From positions 1,211,501 through 1,275,500 of the forward strand of contig JAOTON010002075.1 of the NCBI GenBank assembly GCA_034440635.1: 64,000 bases of DNA, in the 5' to 3' direction. Of the stretch, positions 19,690 to 30,286 are shown piece after piece (within the stretch, counting starts at the first letter, position 1; each line of letters opens with the position of its first letter). The notes under the pieces were generated by a model. That model saw only the letters and a list, made by a program, of their open reading frames with translations. It made no database searches and was not told the origin of the DNA. The DNA is from Lepas anatifera. Taxonomy: Eukaryota; Arthropoda; Thecostraca; Lepadidae. Made by a program: the position numbers and the translations under genes.

Positions 19690-20877
19690 ACCCTTGCCCC
19701 GGTGGGGGTGTTTGAACACCCCTGCTCGGATTTTTCCGGCAACAGGAACAAACGGCGGCGCGAAGCGCTGCTGTACTTAACGCACCTTATCCTTGATCAA
19801 TTCCGCAACTTTCCTCAATATTCTAAGGTTGGGTCATCTCAGGTCAGATCACCAGTGCAGGTCAAGTGACCTCACTTCCAAAAATGTTTAAGGTAGCGTA
19901 AGTAAGAACTGGGTAAGTCTATCGGATTGAAACTTATACCTCCTAATGGCCCACAAGTCCTACAACATACATATATTCTGGGATTTTTTATATCGATGAC
20001 CTAAGGTCAAGTACGGACAATGACCTCTCCATTGGAAATACATGGGAAAAACAGGGCTGGATTTCTGTAGACACTGCTGAGAATACCTTGATATTCTCCA
20101 AATCGTAGTATCCTAGGCCCATTTCTAGGTTCATGTTGCAATTTGTGACCTGTGACCTCTGAGAGGTCATCTGGGGCTACTTAAGCAGTTTTCAGACTTA
20201 GGTCAATAACTTTGCATGAAATGATGATACAGCTTTTATTTTGATATTATTACATTTGGATTGCTATAGCGAGTCGATTGATATGCACATTGACTATGGC
20301 TAGGGTAAAAAGCAACCTTGACCTGACCTGAGGTCAGGTAATTTTAGGGTTTTGACCTAGTTGGTCATATTATACCTCATTCGATTGACCGTGACAAAAG
20401 GAAGCAAATGGCGTCTAAAAATGATTCTAACTCAACTCTGTCAGACGCTAGAATAAAAAACTCTACTCAAAATGCGGGGATGAGGTGGCTTAGTGGATAG
20501 CACCCTTGCTTCTAAGTCACTGGTCCCGGGTTCAAGTCCCGGCGGAGCCTCTGAATAAGTCGATCTGATCCCCAAAATCCCTTCCAACAGGGTGAGAGTT
20601 GGCGACGCCGTATGACCCTGGCAGTTGGTGCGTCGTTAAACCCCAACAATTATTATATACTCAAAATGCCACTTCCTTTGACCTGTCATGACCTCAGTAC
20701 TGACCTGAGCGAAAAAGTGATCCATATAATTTATTCATGAATTTGCATGAGCTATCCACCAGCATTCGCGTTTTTTTCACTATCCCGCATAGAGACCGAG
20801 TTCGAGGGAGGTGTTCAAACACCCCCAGGGCGAAGGTGGCTCGGAGGCCCACCAGGGCGCGCATTAATATCGTATCG
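19690..20877 (+). mobile_element. AGGTCA element, family E copy 3, near complete
   Basis: The left end CCCTTGCCCCGGTGGGGGTG with TTTGAACACCCC follows a degenerate TTAA. The right end GGGAGGTGTTCAAACACCCCC leads to GCGCGCATTAA with TTAA at 20,874-20,877. The core runs in the shared order: GGCGGCGCGAAGCGCTGC hairpin (19,755), AGGTTGGGTCATCTCAGGTC (19,828), ATCGATGACCTAAGGTCA (19,993), GACCTCTGAGAGGTCATC (20,154) and TGACCTGACCTGAGGTCAGG (20,319). A SINE is nested at 20,476-20,657. This is the best reference copy for family E. Confidence 0.8.
20476..20657 (+). mobile_element. tRNA-derived SINE, copy with intact A and B boxes
   Basis: The 182-bp element is flanked by the duplication TACTCAAAATGC (20,464-20,475 and 20,658-20,669). 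The first ~75 bases are tRNA-like. They contain an A box (TGGCTTAGTGGATAG) and a B box (GGTTCAAGTCCCG) for RNA polymerase III, and the anticodon region reads like TCT. A tRNA-unrelated body with GTTGGCGACGCCGTATGACC follows, then a 3' tail GTTAAACCCCAACAATTATT. The tail is similar to those of SINEs mobilised by LINEs in many aquatic invertebrates. Confidence 0.9.
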
Positions 20878-20949
20878 TTAATATATTGATTCTAAATTCA
20901 AATATATTCCATTTACTGTCCTAAGCAGGCTCTGTGAGAATTTAGGATG

Positions 20950-21359
20950 ACTTATTGCACCACGCCCCACTCACAGTAGTGATCAATTTCATTTTATACA
21001 AACCTTGGACCAATTGCACAAGTCTTCGGGCATGCTCACATAGACTAGTGTCGAGCCTTGAGTTATCCAGAAACAGATATTCTGGAAGAATTGGGCTTTA
21101 TTCAACTAAATCCATGCATGATGGCCTGAAAAGAAAGCCAGGAGCGTCACTACTCACAGGGACCAGACCAAAACTGCCTGGAGTGACGAGTGACGACTAA
21201 TAAAGCCAACAGAATCATCACGTTTCCCCGCTGTCTTGAGAATGGACAGCTCTCTGCTATGCATACGCACATATAAAAATAACTTCACTAAGCACAAACT
21301 GTGAAGAACCCACCGAACAAAAATGCTGAGACGGATATAGTTCCCCGCAAAAAGCAGCA
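20950..21359 (-). mobile_element. probable 3' UTR/LTR remnant of gypsy-2
   Basis: This lies directly downstream, on the minus strand, of the gypsy-2 integrase tail. It contains an AATAAA polyadenylation signal (complement at 21,097-21,102) and a TATA-like stretch near 21,270. LTR boundaries cannot be fixed because the partner LTR is not in the window. The end near 20,950 is a guess based on the edge of the recognisable unique sequence. Confidence 0.45.
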
Positions 21360-22102
21360 CTTATGATCCATGCGAATCACCGGTCTCCGCGCTCGCGTCG
21401 TCGGACGTTCCTCTGGTCTGGGGAGAGCTCCGTTATCGAGAGGGGGCGGTGCGCGCTCCTCGTGTCTAGCAGTGGGTCCAGTGCCTTGCCTGCATATGTG
21501 AGTCGGCTCCACAGACGGAGCGGTGGTGTCCCGGTTACTTGGAGCGGGGTCTGGTGTGCCACTCGGCGGAGGCAGCGAGGCCGCCTGTTTCGGAGGAGAG
21601 GCAGCGGGTGCCAGGTCTCGCGCTGAGACAGTGTCCTCCCTGACTGGTGGGTGCCTCACGCATGCATATTGGTGATTGGCCTCCAGCAGTTCTACTTCCT
21701 GGACCAGTGGTTCTGATTTCGATGCTCGATTGTGGCGCCTTAACAGAGCCGTGCCCGGCGTTGACAGCCATGATGGTAGTGAAGGACCGGTCGTCCATCT
21801 TCGAATGTAGGTGACAAGTTACTCGTGCGGCGTCTCATAGGTGGCAGTGCAGAGTAGAGACCGGAGGAATTGCAGGGCGTCTGGGAGTACTTCTTCCCAC
21901 TGTCCTTTGCTGAGTCCCTTACTCGTCACTGCCAAAGCTATCACGCACCAGATGATGCCGTTGAATCTCGCACTGAGAGTCGCCTCAGGGATGGTGCGGA
22001 GTTGTGCGACTTCATAAACGCCGCCCCTCTATCGGAGTGGACGTCAGCTGACGTGCTGAAGAGGGAAAACAGTTGGCTGAAACTTTTGATGACAGTTCTC
22101 GC
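21288..22102 (-). pseudogene. gypsy-2 integrase C-terminal part
   Basis: The minus strand from 22,102 encodes the distal catalytic core of a Ty3/gypsy integrase, with VHSDRGAAF (second catalytic Asp) near 22,040. The downstream part includes SKGQWEEVLPDAL (about 21,895) and the tail LVQEVELLEANHQYACVRHP (about 21,690). A proline-rich extension ends at 21,288. Frameshifts and a stop near 21,830 are present. The glutamate of the DDE triad falls in a damaged region. The N-terminal half of the same domain continues at 45,025, in phase, once hAT-3 and one copy of its 8-bp duplication are ignored. Confidence 0.85.
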
Positions 22103-22663
22103 CAGGGTTGACAAGTTTTTGCCACTGGCTGGTTTTTACCGGTATTTACCATGCTTAAAACCGGCCGGCATAAACTAGTTTTTGCCAGTTTTTGCCACTT
22201 TTTGCCACATTTATTTAAGAATGAAAATAATGAGTGAATTATTATTGATGATACAAAAAATATCTGTCTTTTAGCCCTTATGCCTAAAAAGGTCTTCAAA
22301 TCGACGTTACCCTTCTACTCCCTTTTGAACGGTGCAGCGGCGCTGTTCGGCATCATAGGAGTTCCTCATCGCTTAGCTGTCTTTCTCGACTTTTCTCTGG
22401 TGAGACCCAGGAATAAATAAGACATATTACTTAAATATATCTTGAAATCCTATGGTTTAGGCCAAAGAATGGTTAACGGCTTATTTTGAGTTACTTTTCA
22501 GTCTCATTACGATACAGCAATTGACTTTAAATTTTATACATTATGTGTATAATGTATCAATAATGTATTTGTGCTCCCGCTGTTGTATCATGTATTTCTC
22601 ACACTTCCACACAAATGAGGTGGCTTTTAAAGTGTCGTCGCAATGAGTATTAAGTGATTATAA

Positions 22664-22668
22664 ACTAT
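22664..22668. repeat. gypsy-1 target-site duplication, left
   Basis: ACTAT at 22,664-22,668 is repeated as ACTAT at 33,785-33,789. A 5-bp duplication is usual for Ty3/gypsy integrases, and the empty paralogue at 10,579 supports the site. Confidence 0.85.
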
Positions 22669-23052
22669 TGTAACGAAAATTTATTAACTACTTCACTTTA
22701 ATTGCTAAATGACGCGATAATTAATGGTCCTCTAGTATGCATATTCATTTCTCGTCCCCCTCCCATTATAAGTGCAGTCACACTTAGACAAAGAGCTCTG
22801 CCTTATACTGCGCAGTAGCCTGTCGGTTCATGACCACGGGTCCATCGTACGATGCACCCCAGCCAACGCCCTATGACGTATTGAACGCTCATTGGCTCAC
22901 GAGATCTGACGCTGGTGTCACGCGACTGTCTGGCCTTGGATTGCATCAGCATTTCATCAGCCTCCAGACCAGTGCATCGAACTATACTCTGTCGCCTATG
23001 ACGTATTGTGTTGTGATTGGTCGGCGTATGTAACCAAGCCTGCCGACTCGGC

Positions 23053-23061
23053 GTATATAAG
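23053..23061 (+). promoter_or_regulatory. TATA box of gypsy-1 LTR
   Basis: GTATATAAG about 30 bases upstream of a plausible start near 23,085-23,095. The same box occurs in the 3' LTR at 33,268-33,276. Confidence 0.75.
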
Positions 23062-23458
23062 GAGCGCTGAGCTAGCGTCCCTCAGAACAAGAGGAGAACA
23101 TGAGAGGCAATGCAGTGAGAGTGTGTAGCAGACAGTTGCAGAGTTGCAGTGTTGCACCGTAGTACTAGGCCGTATTATGCCGAGTCAGCCCAGAACAGCT
23201 GAGAGACTTAAGAGAGACATGCAGAGACAGTGAGAGGAAGTGCAGTGATAGAGATACCTGTGTGTGTACAAGGACAGCCACAGATCAGCAAATGTGAGTA
23301 CAGACTGATGAGCTCAGCTCATAGCGAGGCAGAACGCCCACAGTGCTACAGAATATAGCATGTCAGTAGAGTGATGAAGGACTTGTAAGGTCAAGAACAG
23401 ACAAGAGAGTGTTGGAACTTTGGCTAAGTTGCATCACCTGTTCACAACGCCAGGTGCA

Positions 23459-23464
23459 AATAAA
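23459..23464 (+). terminator. polyadenylation signal in gypsy-1 LTR
   Basis: AATAAA at 23,459-23,464, with the functional copy expected in the 3' LTR at 33,674-33,679. It lies about 400 bases after the TATA box, so the R region would be fairly long. Confidence 0.65.
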
Positions 23465-23577
23465 TCGACAATTAAGGAAACAACGTTTCTTCGTCGAAAT
23501 ACGATTAGAGGTCCTACCAACTTGAAAACCATCATTCACAGCCATACCTAAGAGCACTTCTAGGTAACAAAAAGATT

Positions 23578-23595
23578 TGGCGCTTCGTGACCCGG
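23578..23595 (+). promoter_or_regulatory. gypsy-1 primer-binding site
   Basis: TGGCGCTTCGTGACCCGG begins eight bases after the LTR. TGG pairs with the CCA end of a tRNA. I cannot name the tRNA with confidence. Confidence 0.6.
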
Positions 23596-24475
23596 ATTGA
23601 ATTACATCGGATCAAGTTACACTTCGAAAATTGCAAGTTTGGATCTTCGTGACCAACTTCAATTTTTTCTAAGCCACGAGACTTAGAAAACACCGTTGGA
23701 CTTAGCCAGCCACCATCGACCATCCACACTCCTGTCAGTACTTCATTTTGAGTCTAAGACACCAGAGACTGAACTTGTCAACAGAGACCCAACTACCGTC
23801 TAATTCGCAAGATTCACCTCTACAAACACCCCTGGCAAGAAAAATTTCATCTCTAAGTTCAAAAACGCCTACAAACGCCATCAACGTTTTTTCCCAGTAG
23901 CCGACCATACGACTCCGCCGCCGCCATTACGCAATCATCCTGCACTGCCGCGTGCCCCAGTGGTGACTCATAGAACAACGCCGCCGGCCGAGCCGTCCCC
24001 AAGGCCGCTGACTCACCCCAGCCGTCGAACTGCGCCACCCGCCCGCTACTAGAGGTCTACATAGAAAAAGAAGTGTCACCAAAATCCAACTTTAGTATAT
24101 ACAAACTATATATTTTTGGAATCCGCACAGTCTCAGGAATACTTCTATCTGGTTTTTAGAGTTCTACACGGGTTCTGAAAAATCTTCATCCAACTTAAGT
24201 CAATTACAACTTCATCTAGAACTTCAAGTTTTCTTCAAGATTCATCGACACCTCTACTAGTTCGTCAATTCTGCGAGTTATCAGCCGACTTCTCCTCTTC
24301 AAACGTCGTCTACCTCCACTTCAGAAAATAGTTTTCAACGGTTCCAGCAGTTTTTCAACGCTTCAAGTTATTTTTCAACGCTACTAGAAATTTTTCGACG
24401 TCTCGAAAAATTTCTCAACACAGCTCTTCATCGCCACCTGTGCTTCATACAACAACCAGCGCTTCAAACTCACAA

Positions 24476-24477
24476 GT
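24476..24477 (+). promoter_or_regulatory. candidate splice donor upstream of gag
   Basis: CACAA|GTAAGG at 24,471-24,481 is close to the consensus donor and lies about 80 bases before the gag start. Joined to the acceptor at 30,285 it would give a subgenomic env message, as in errantiviruses. Confidence 0.5.
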
Positions 24478-24558
24478 AAGGTGCTTCCTTGCCCTCTCCT
24501 TAAAAACTGTTCAATTTTCGTTAGCTAATTGTACTTGTGTTGGAAATTGTTTAACAAT

Positions 24559-25633
24559 ATGGCCACTGCTGTTGAACACACTCTGATTGATACTATGCGA
24601 GACATTTCGATGGAGATCCGAGTTCAAGGTCTAACACAACATGTAAGATCATTTTCGGGAGAGAGCTCCAACAAATTTCATGATTGGGCTAGGGATATGG
24701 ATTCAATCGCCTGCACCGCCGATGACAAGCGGATGGTAATTTTGGCAACCCGAACACTAAGTGGACCCGCAGGAAAATTCGCCTGCAGATTGCTCACTGA
24801 AAATCCAAATCTCAAATGGCTGGAACTACGAAAAGAGTTGAGGGACAGATATAGCGATCTGAAAGATCCATACTGCGCACGCGAAAAGCTACAAAAAGTT
24901 AGGCAAAAGAAAGGCGAACTCATGCAAAATTTTGCAGAACGTCTCCAGGACGTTGCCAGTGAAGTTTTCGACAATCCCATTAGTGCCGATTCTCAGAGAA
25001 CGTTGGTGGAAATCTTTCAGAAGGGTGTAAATGATGACCGACTTGCGCGAGCATTGATCAGAAAGAAGTTCACTTCACTGCAGGAAGCTGTCAAATTCGC
25101 GAGTGATGAGCAACAGACAGACCGAACCTTTGAGCTCTGCAGAGGTAAACTGGATGTAGAGGAACCAATGGACATAGATGTAGTTCGAAATGACGCCCAA
25201 GCTGATAGGATCGATAAGCTAGAGAAGTGTCTCTCGGATGTGGGCTCAAAAATCGACAAGTTAGCTAAAACAGTAGGCAAAAATCAAAGAGCTGGACCTC
25301 CCAGTCAGTCAACCCCCACCTCGACGTCCATACCAGGGACCACCTCAAAATCAACGCCATTTTCAGGCGCCTTCACCAAACAATCGCCAGTTTCAACGTC
25401 AGCCTCAGCCCAGCCAATGGCAAAGGCGACCGCAAAATCAGCCCCATAGGACTCAGTTTCAGAGCCAACAAACTGCTCCGCCTGATGTAGCATCAAATGA
25501 GCCGCCCCGCAGGTATCAATGGACCCATGATGGTCGCCCAATTTGTGCATTTTGTGAGAAGGCCGGACATACCCAGAGAGTATGTAGAGCAAAGCAAGCC
25601 TCATTTCCTGGCCCTCAGCAGCCGGAAAACTAA
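24559..25633 (+). pseudogene. gypsy-1 gag, one frame break
   Basis: The start ATG at 24,559 opens a frame for a capsid-type Gag with FHDWARDMDSI and the YCAREKLQKVRQKKGEL region typical of gypsy capsids. An earlier non-ATG extension exists but is unlikely to be used. The first frame stops at 25,449. The true continuation is the +1 frame from about 25,295, proline/glutamine-rich and then a CCHC zinc knuckle (CAFCEKAGHTQRVC, about 25,544-25,585) that binds genomic RNA. That frame ends in TAA at 25,631-25,633. Gag would form the virus-like particle. The break near 25,295 is in the linker, which could be a real mutation or a sequence error. Confidence 0.85.
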
Positions 25634-28600
25634 GTGGTCCATCTGTTGTCGGGACCGAACAGACGGAAAACCTAGATCCCAATGGTCCTAGGGATAACAT
25701 CGCCAGAATTTTCATCAAACGTGACACCCCAATGTGTTGGATCTACCTTGGAAACCGTAAAGCGTACACTCTTGTAGACACAGGTGCTGATATTTCGATC
25801 GTGTCGCAGGAATTCTTTGACAAAATCTCATCCAAACACGTTTCGGCCTTCTCCAAAAATTGTGCCCCTCTTGAATCTGTCACTGGGCACAAGCTCAAAA
25901 ACTTTGGCACAGCGACCCTACCAGTTGAAGTCTCAAAATTCTGTCGCAAGTTCAAATTTCAAATCGTCAAAGGTCTAAAGCATGCTTGCATCTTAGGCAA
26001 CGACTTCCTTAGTGAATTTGGAGTCAAGTTAGATTTCGGCAAGAAAACAATGAACATTCACAACAATCTGATTCCGTTGAGGCCCCAACATCTAAACTGT
26101 CAGTCAGTCACCTCATTGGTAAGGCTACCGGAAAAGACAACCATCCCAGCACAGTCATACGTGGAAGTTCCAGCGTACGTGAACCGTGTGCAGCTGATTG
26201 ATCAGGACTGTGCCATACAACCATTGAGTAACACTCCCTACTTCTGTGACGAACCTGGACTCATACTACTCAACTCAGTGAGTAGACCTAATGAAAAAGG
26301 TCACTTGCCAGCCGTGATTGTGAATACCACAACACGTGATCACACGCTGCCGTCCAGACAAGTCATAGGACTTGCTGAGGTGCTAGATGCATCTGAAATC
26401 AACGCTGTTGAGCAGAGTGAATCAAGTGAACCATCAGAACCAAGTGCACAGGTTAATGTAGCTTCAAAAGTAGAACTGGACCCTGCCATGAAAATTCAAA
26501 AAGCGGATCTGTCTCATGTCCCGGAACATCAGAAAAATCAAATTGAACAACTGATTGAACGGAATTCGGATCTATTTGCTAAAAGCGAGACTGATTTAGG
26601 CCGTACCGATCTGGTTACCATGAAAATCGACACTGGAGACAATGCTCCGATCAAACAGCGACCTTACCGTCTGCCGTTTAGCCAAAGGCAAATGGTGGAA
26701 GATCACATTGATGAACTGCTAAAAGCAGGAGTCATTCAGCCAAGCCAGAGCCCCTGGGCAAGTCCCATAGTCATTGTAGACAAAAAGGATGGTGGAAAGC
26801 GCTACTGCGTAGACTACCGAAAACTTAACCAGATCACCGTCAAAAATAGCTACCCTCTTCCGCGTATTGATGATATCTTAGCATCGCTTGAAGGATCACA
26901 GTACTTCACCTCTTTAGACCTGAAAAGTGGTTATTGGCAAATTGCCATGGCAGATCAGGACTCAATTGACAAAACTGCTTTTACATGTTTTTTGGGACTA
27001 TATTCTTGGAATGTTCTACCTTTTGGATTGACAAATGCTCCTGCGCTATTTTCCGGAACTCATGAACAAAGTTTTGCAAGGCATACAACACAAATTTGCC
27101 ATCGCGTATATCGATGATGTCATCATATTCTCAAAAACGTTTGAAGAGCATCTAGAACACATCGAGGACGTGTTCAACAGGCTGCGTAAGGCAGGCCTCA
27201 AGCTGAAAATGTCGAAATGTGATTTCCTCAAACAGGAAGTGAAATATCTTGGTCATGTAGTTTCAGCAAGTGGCATTCAGCCAGACAAGTCTAAGGTAGA
27301 AGTCATTCGAGATCTCAAACCACCCACAACAGTGAAAGGTGTACGATCATTCATTGGTATGTGCTCCTATTATCGTAGGTTCATCCCAAACTTTGCGAAA
27401 ATTTCGAAGCCTCTGACGGAATTGACAAAGAAAAACGCACGTTTCCACTGGACCGACGAATGTCAGGAATCATTTGACACTTTGAGAGTAGTTCTGACAG
27501 ATGCCCCCATTTTGGCCTACCCAGATACCGGAAAGCCGTACAAATTGTACACTGATGCGTCAAAGCATTCAATTGGAGCTGCCCTCGTTCAGGAAACTGA
27601 CCAAGGTGAACGTGTGATACAATATTTATCACATCAGCTCAACAAATCTCAGCTCAATTGGCCTGTCATAGAAAAGGAAGGATACGCCATCGTATATGCC
27701 GTACAAAAACTCCGCCCCTATCTTCTAGGATCGAAATTTACCATTATGACAGATCACAAGCCGTTGAAACATTTGTTCACTGCTGAAATGAGAAACCCCC
27801 GCATTCAACGCTGGGCTATTATTCTCGATGAATACGGTTGCGACATCCAATATGTCACCGGTAGACAGAATACCGTGGCCGATAGCCTCTCTAGATTGGA
27901 ACCTCAGAGAGATGAACCCATGGATGTCAATATCATAGATTCCGACCATGCACCCCGTGTTGAGTTGGATTCAACTGTAGAACCGTGCCCTTCTGATGAA
28001 AGTTCAGACCCAAAGGAGAAATTCCAGGAATTTCTCGCAAAGCATCCTGATTTAGAAACCCTCCAGAGCGAGGACGAAGAGATTCAGAAGATAATAAAAA
28101 TGCTGAAAGACCCAACAGATCCAAATCATAGTGATGTTGCAAAACGCTATGTAGTGCTAGATAGTATACTGTATCGTATTACAGATACTTCGAAATGTAC
28201 CCCTCATCCCGGTCTTCAACTGTGCATCCCTAAATTTCTGCAGAAGCCGTTAGTTGAAGAAACTCATTCTGGTTATTTCGGAGGTCATTTAGGAATCGAC
28301 AAAACGTATGACAAACTTCGATCTCGTTATTACTGGTCTGGTATGTATCGTGACGTAGTGAATCATCTGAAAATTTGTGTAGCATGTAACATGCGGAAAC
28401 TCGGAAAGCAACGACCACCCCTTCAGGACATGCAAATCCCGAAATATCCATTCGAAATGATAGCGATCGATACTTGTGGTCCGTTCCCTCAGAGTTACAA
28501 TGGAAATCGGTTTATCATTAACATAGTTGATCTTTTTCTGGTTGGCCCGAGTCATTCGCCACTGATTCAAAAAGTGCGGAAACAGTCGCTCAAATACTCA

Positions 28601-30047
28601 TTGAACACATCATCCCTCGACACGCGTGCCCCCGTGTCATCGTTTCGGACAATGGAACAGAATTCTGTAACGTAGTAATTGACCAAATTTCGGCATTCTT
28701 TAACATCAAGCACATTCGAACTTCTGTGTATCACCCTCAATCCAACGGACGTTGTGAAAGGTACCATCGCGTTCAAAATGATATGTTGGCAAAGTTAGTG
28801 AGTAAAAACCAACGCGACTGGGACACAAAGCTTCCTTCAATTCTTTCGGCGTATCGTACTGCCAAAAACGAAACAACAAAACACAGCCCCTTCTACGTTT
28901 TGCATGGACGTGACCCTGTGTTGCCAATGGATACACTGTTGTCACCCAAGTATAGATACCAAGGCGAGGACTATGTCCCCACCATGTTGGAAAATCTTAG
29001 TCGTGCATATCACGAGGTTCGGCATAACTTATCCCTCGGACATGAAACGAGTAAATTGTACTATGATCGAAAAGCACAGTCAGTAAAATTCAAAGTAGGC
29101 GACATGGTATACTTTCGTGATCCATCCACAGCCCCTGGCTCCACAACAAAATTAACTTCACATTGGAAGCCATACTATCGTGTAGTAAAGGCGCTTAGTG
29201 ATGTCACTTTTGTCATCAAACACCAGCTAGAAGGTGGTACTAAAACCGTGAACGCTCAAAACCTCAGACGTGCTGACCCCAATACACCGTGGTGTAACAT
29301 TTCGAACGAACCAGCCCATATTAATCAGAAGTATGAAGAGAAATCAAAGTCTCAGATCCCAATCAGGATTCAGCCCCCTCGCAGTTCAAAATTATCTTAT
29401 GATGATGATATGGATGTAACGCCTGTGCCAGTTAGATTTTCGGAACCCGCGCTATCTGACACTCAATTCAATACTAGTTCTGGCCAAGCAAAACCTGATG
29501 TACCCTCTGAAGATGAGGATGATATTCCGCTTTCAAGGTTGGCGAAACGGATGCATAACCCTACCTCAGACGAGGAGGATGATATTCCCTTGGCGAAATT
29601 AGCCAAACAGATTCGAGAACAGAGAGAAAGAGAGCCAAAACGTGGTTTAGAATCTCCAATACCGGATGCAAAAAGAGTTTGTGAACCATTGGATTCGGAT
29701 CTCAATCCAGATGCAACTGCATATGTGCCGGTCAAGCGAGACCGCGACGTAGAATCAGAAGATTCTGAAGATGATTATCCCCAAATAAAGTCATCGCTGC
29801 AGATGACTCGTCTGATTCAGAGATATCAGACATTGAGAGTACAAATGTAGATATTGCCGATGTAGATCTTGTAGATGTTGTACATAATGAACCTGTTGTA
29901 AGGGATAGCGTAGAAAAGCCTGACAAAGGTAATTCAAACGAAGTTAAGCTGAGATACCCGCTGAATAAGTCAGTGGATGACACTGTGTTAACCAGTCAAC
30001 AGAAAGTTGATATGTTTATGAAAATGGCCGCCATGTTGTTGAAGTAG
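25634..30047 (+). pseudogene. gypsy-1 pol: protease, RT, RNase H, integrase
   Basis: The pol frame is -1 to the gag knuckle frame and is open across the gag stop, suggesting -1 frameshifting. Domains in order: protease with DTGADIS (about 25,777); RT with YCVDYRKLN (26,803), FTSLDLKSGYWQ (26,910) and YIDDV (27,107); RNase H with YTDASKHSIGAAL (27,547) and TDHKPLKHL (27,750); integrase HHCC (about 28,261-28,400), DTCGPFP (28,468), SDNGTEF (about 28,645) and HPQSNGRCERYH (28,733). A long acidic C-terminal tail follows. Frame changes occur near 27,045, 28,535 and 29,785, each beside a short homopolymer. After the last, a coding-like frame runs to TAG at 30,045-30,047. Confidence 0.9.
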
Positions 30048-30283
30048 TATGTAATGATGTTATTAATCGGATTCTTCACTTGAGAGTGAAATGAATACTT
30101 AGACATAACGAAATCATCAGATACTGGATGAAACGGATTCATTAATTGGATAATGGTGATTTGACAAGATGTCAAATACGATCAGATGATGCCACAAATG
30201 GTTAGAAGACCATGATTAGGTTATGTTCTAGCTTAAGTTACAATAAGTTTCAAGTGTTTAAATGTGTGTTTTCTGTGTGTTAC

Positions 30284-30285
30284 AG
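30284..30285 (+). promoter_or_regulatory. candidate splice acceptor for env
   Basis: A pyrimidine-rich TTTTCTGTGTGTTACAG ends at 30,285, two bases before the ATG at 30,287. The position is ideal for a spliced env message that starts at the second methionine of the open frame. Confidence 0.6.
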
Positions 30286-30286
30286 G

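Larger units (their letters stand above)
22669..23569 (+). repeat. gypsy-1 5' LTR
   Basis: 901 bp starting TGTAACGAAAAT and ending TAGGTAACA, with canonical TG..CA ends. It includes a TATA box, a GC-rich leader and an AATAAA signal, so U3, R and U5 can be placed approximately. CGTATATAAGG and the repeated TATGACGTATTG motif (about 22,875 and 22,997) are likely promoter elements; TGACGTA resembles a CREB/ATF site. Confidence 0.95.

Noticed and set aside
20476..20550. tRNA gene with A and B boxes (also at 54,165-54,237 and 57,656-57,730)
   Set aside because: The tRNA-like part is the head of a SINE with target duplications and a common tail; the cloverleaf is imperfect, so these are not functional tRNA genes.
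22830..23033. 67-codon open frame in each gypsy-1 LTR
   Set aside because: It lies in U3 upstream of the TATA box, matches nothing, and appears twice only because the LTR does.
27000..27120. Programmed frameshift inside RT of gypsy-1
   Set aside because: It falls within a conserved RT block where no known element uses recoding; mutation or sequence error is far more likely.
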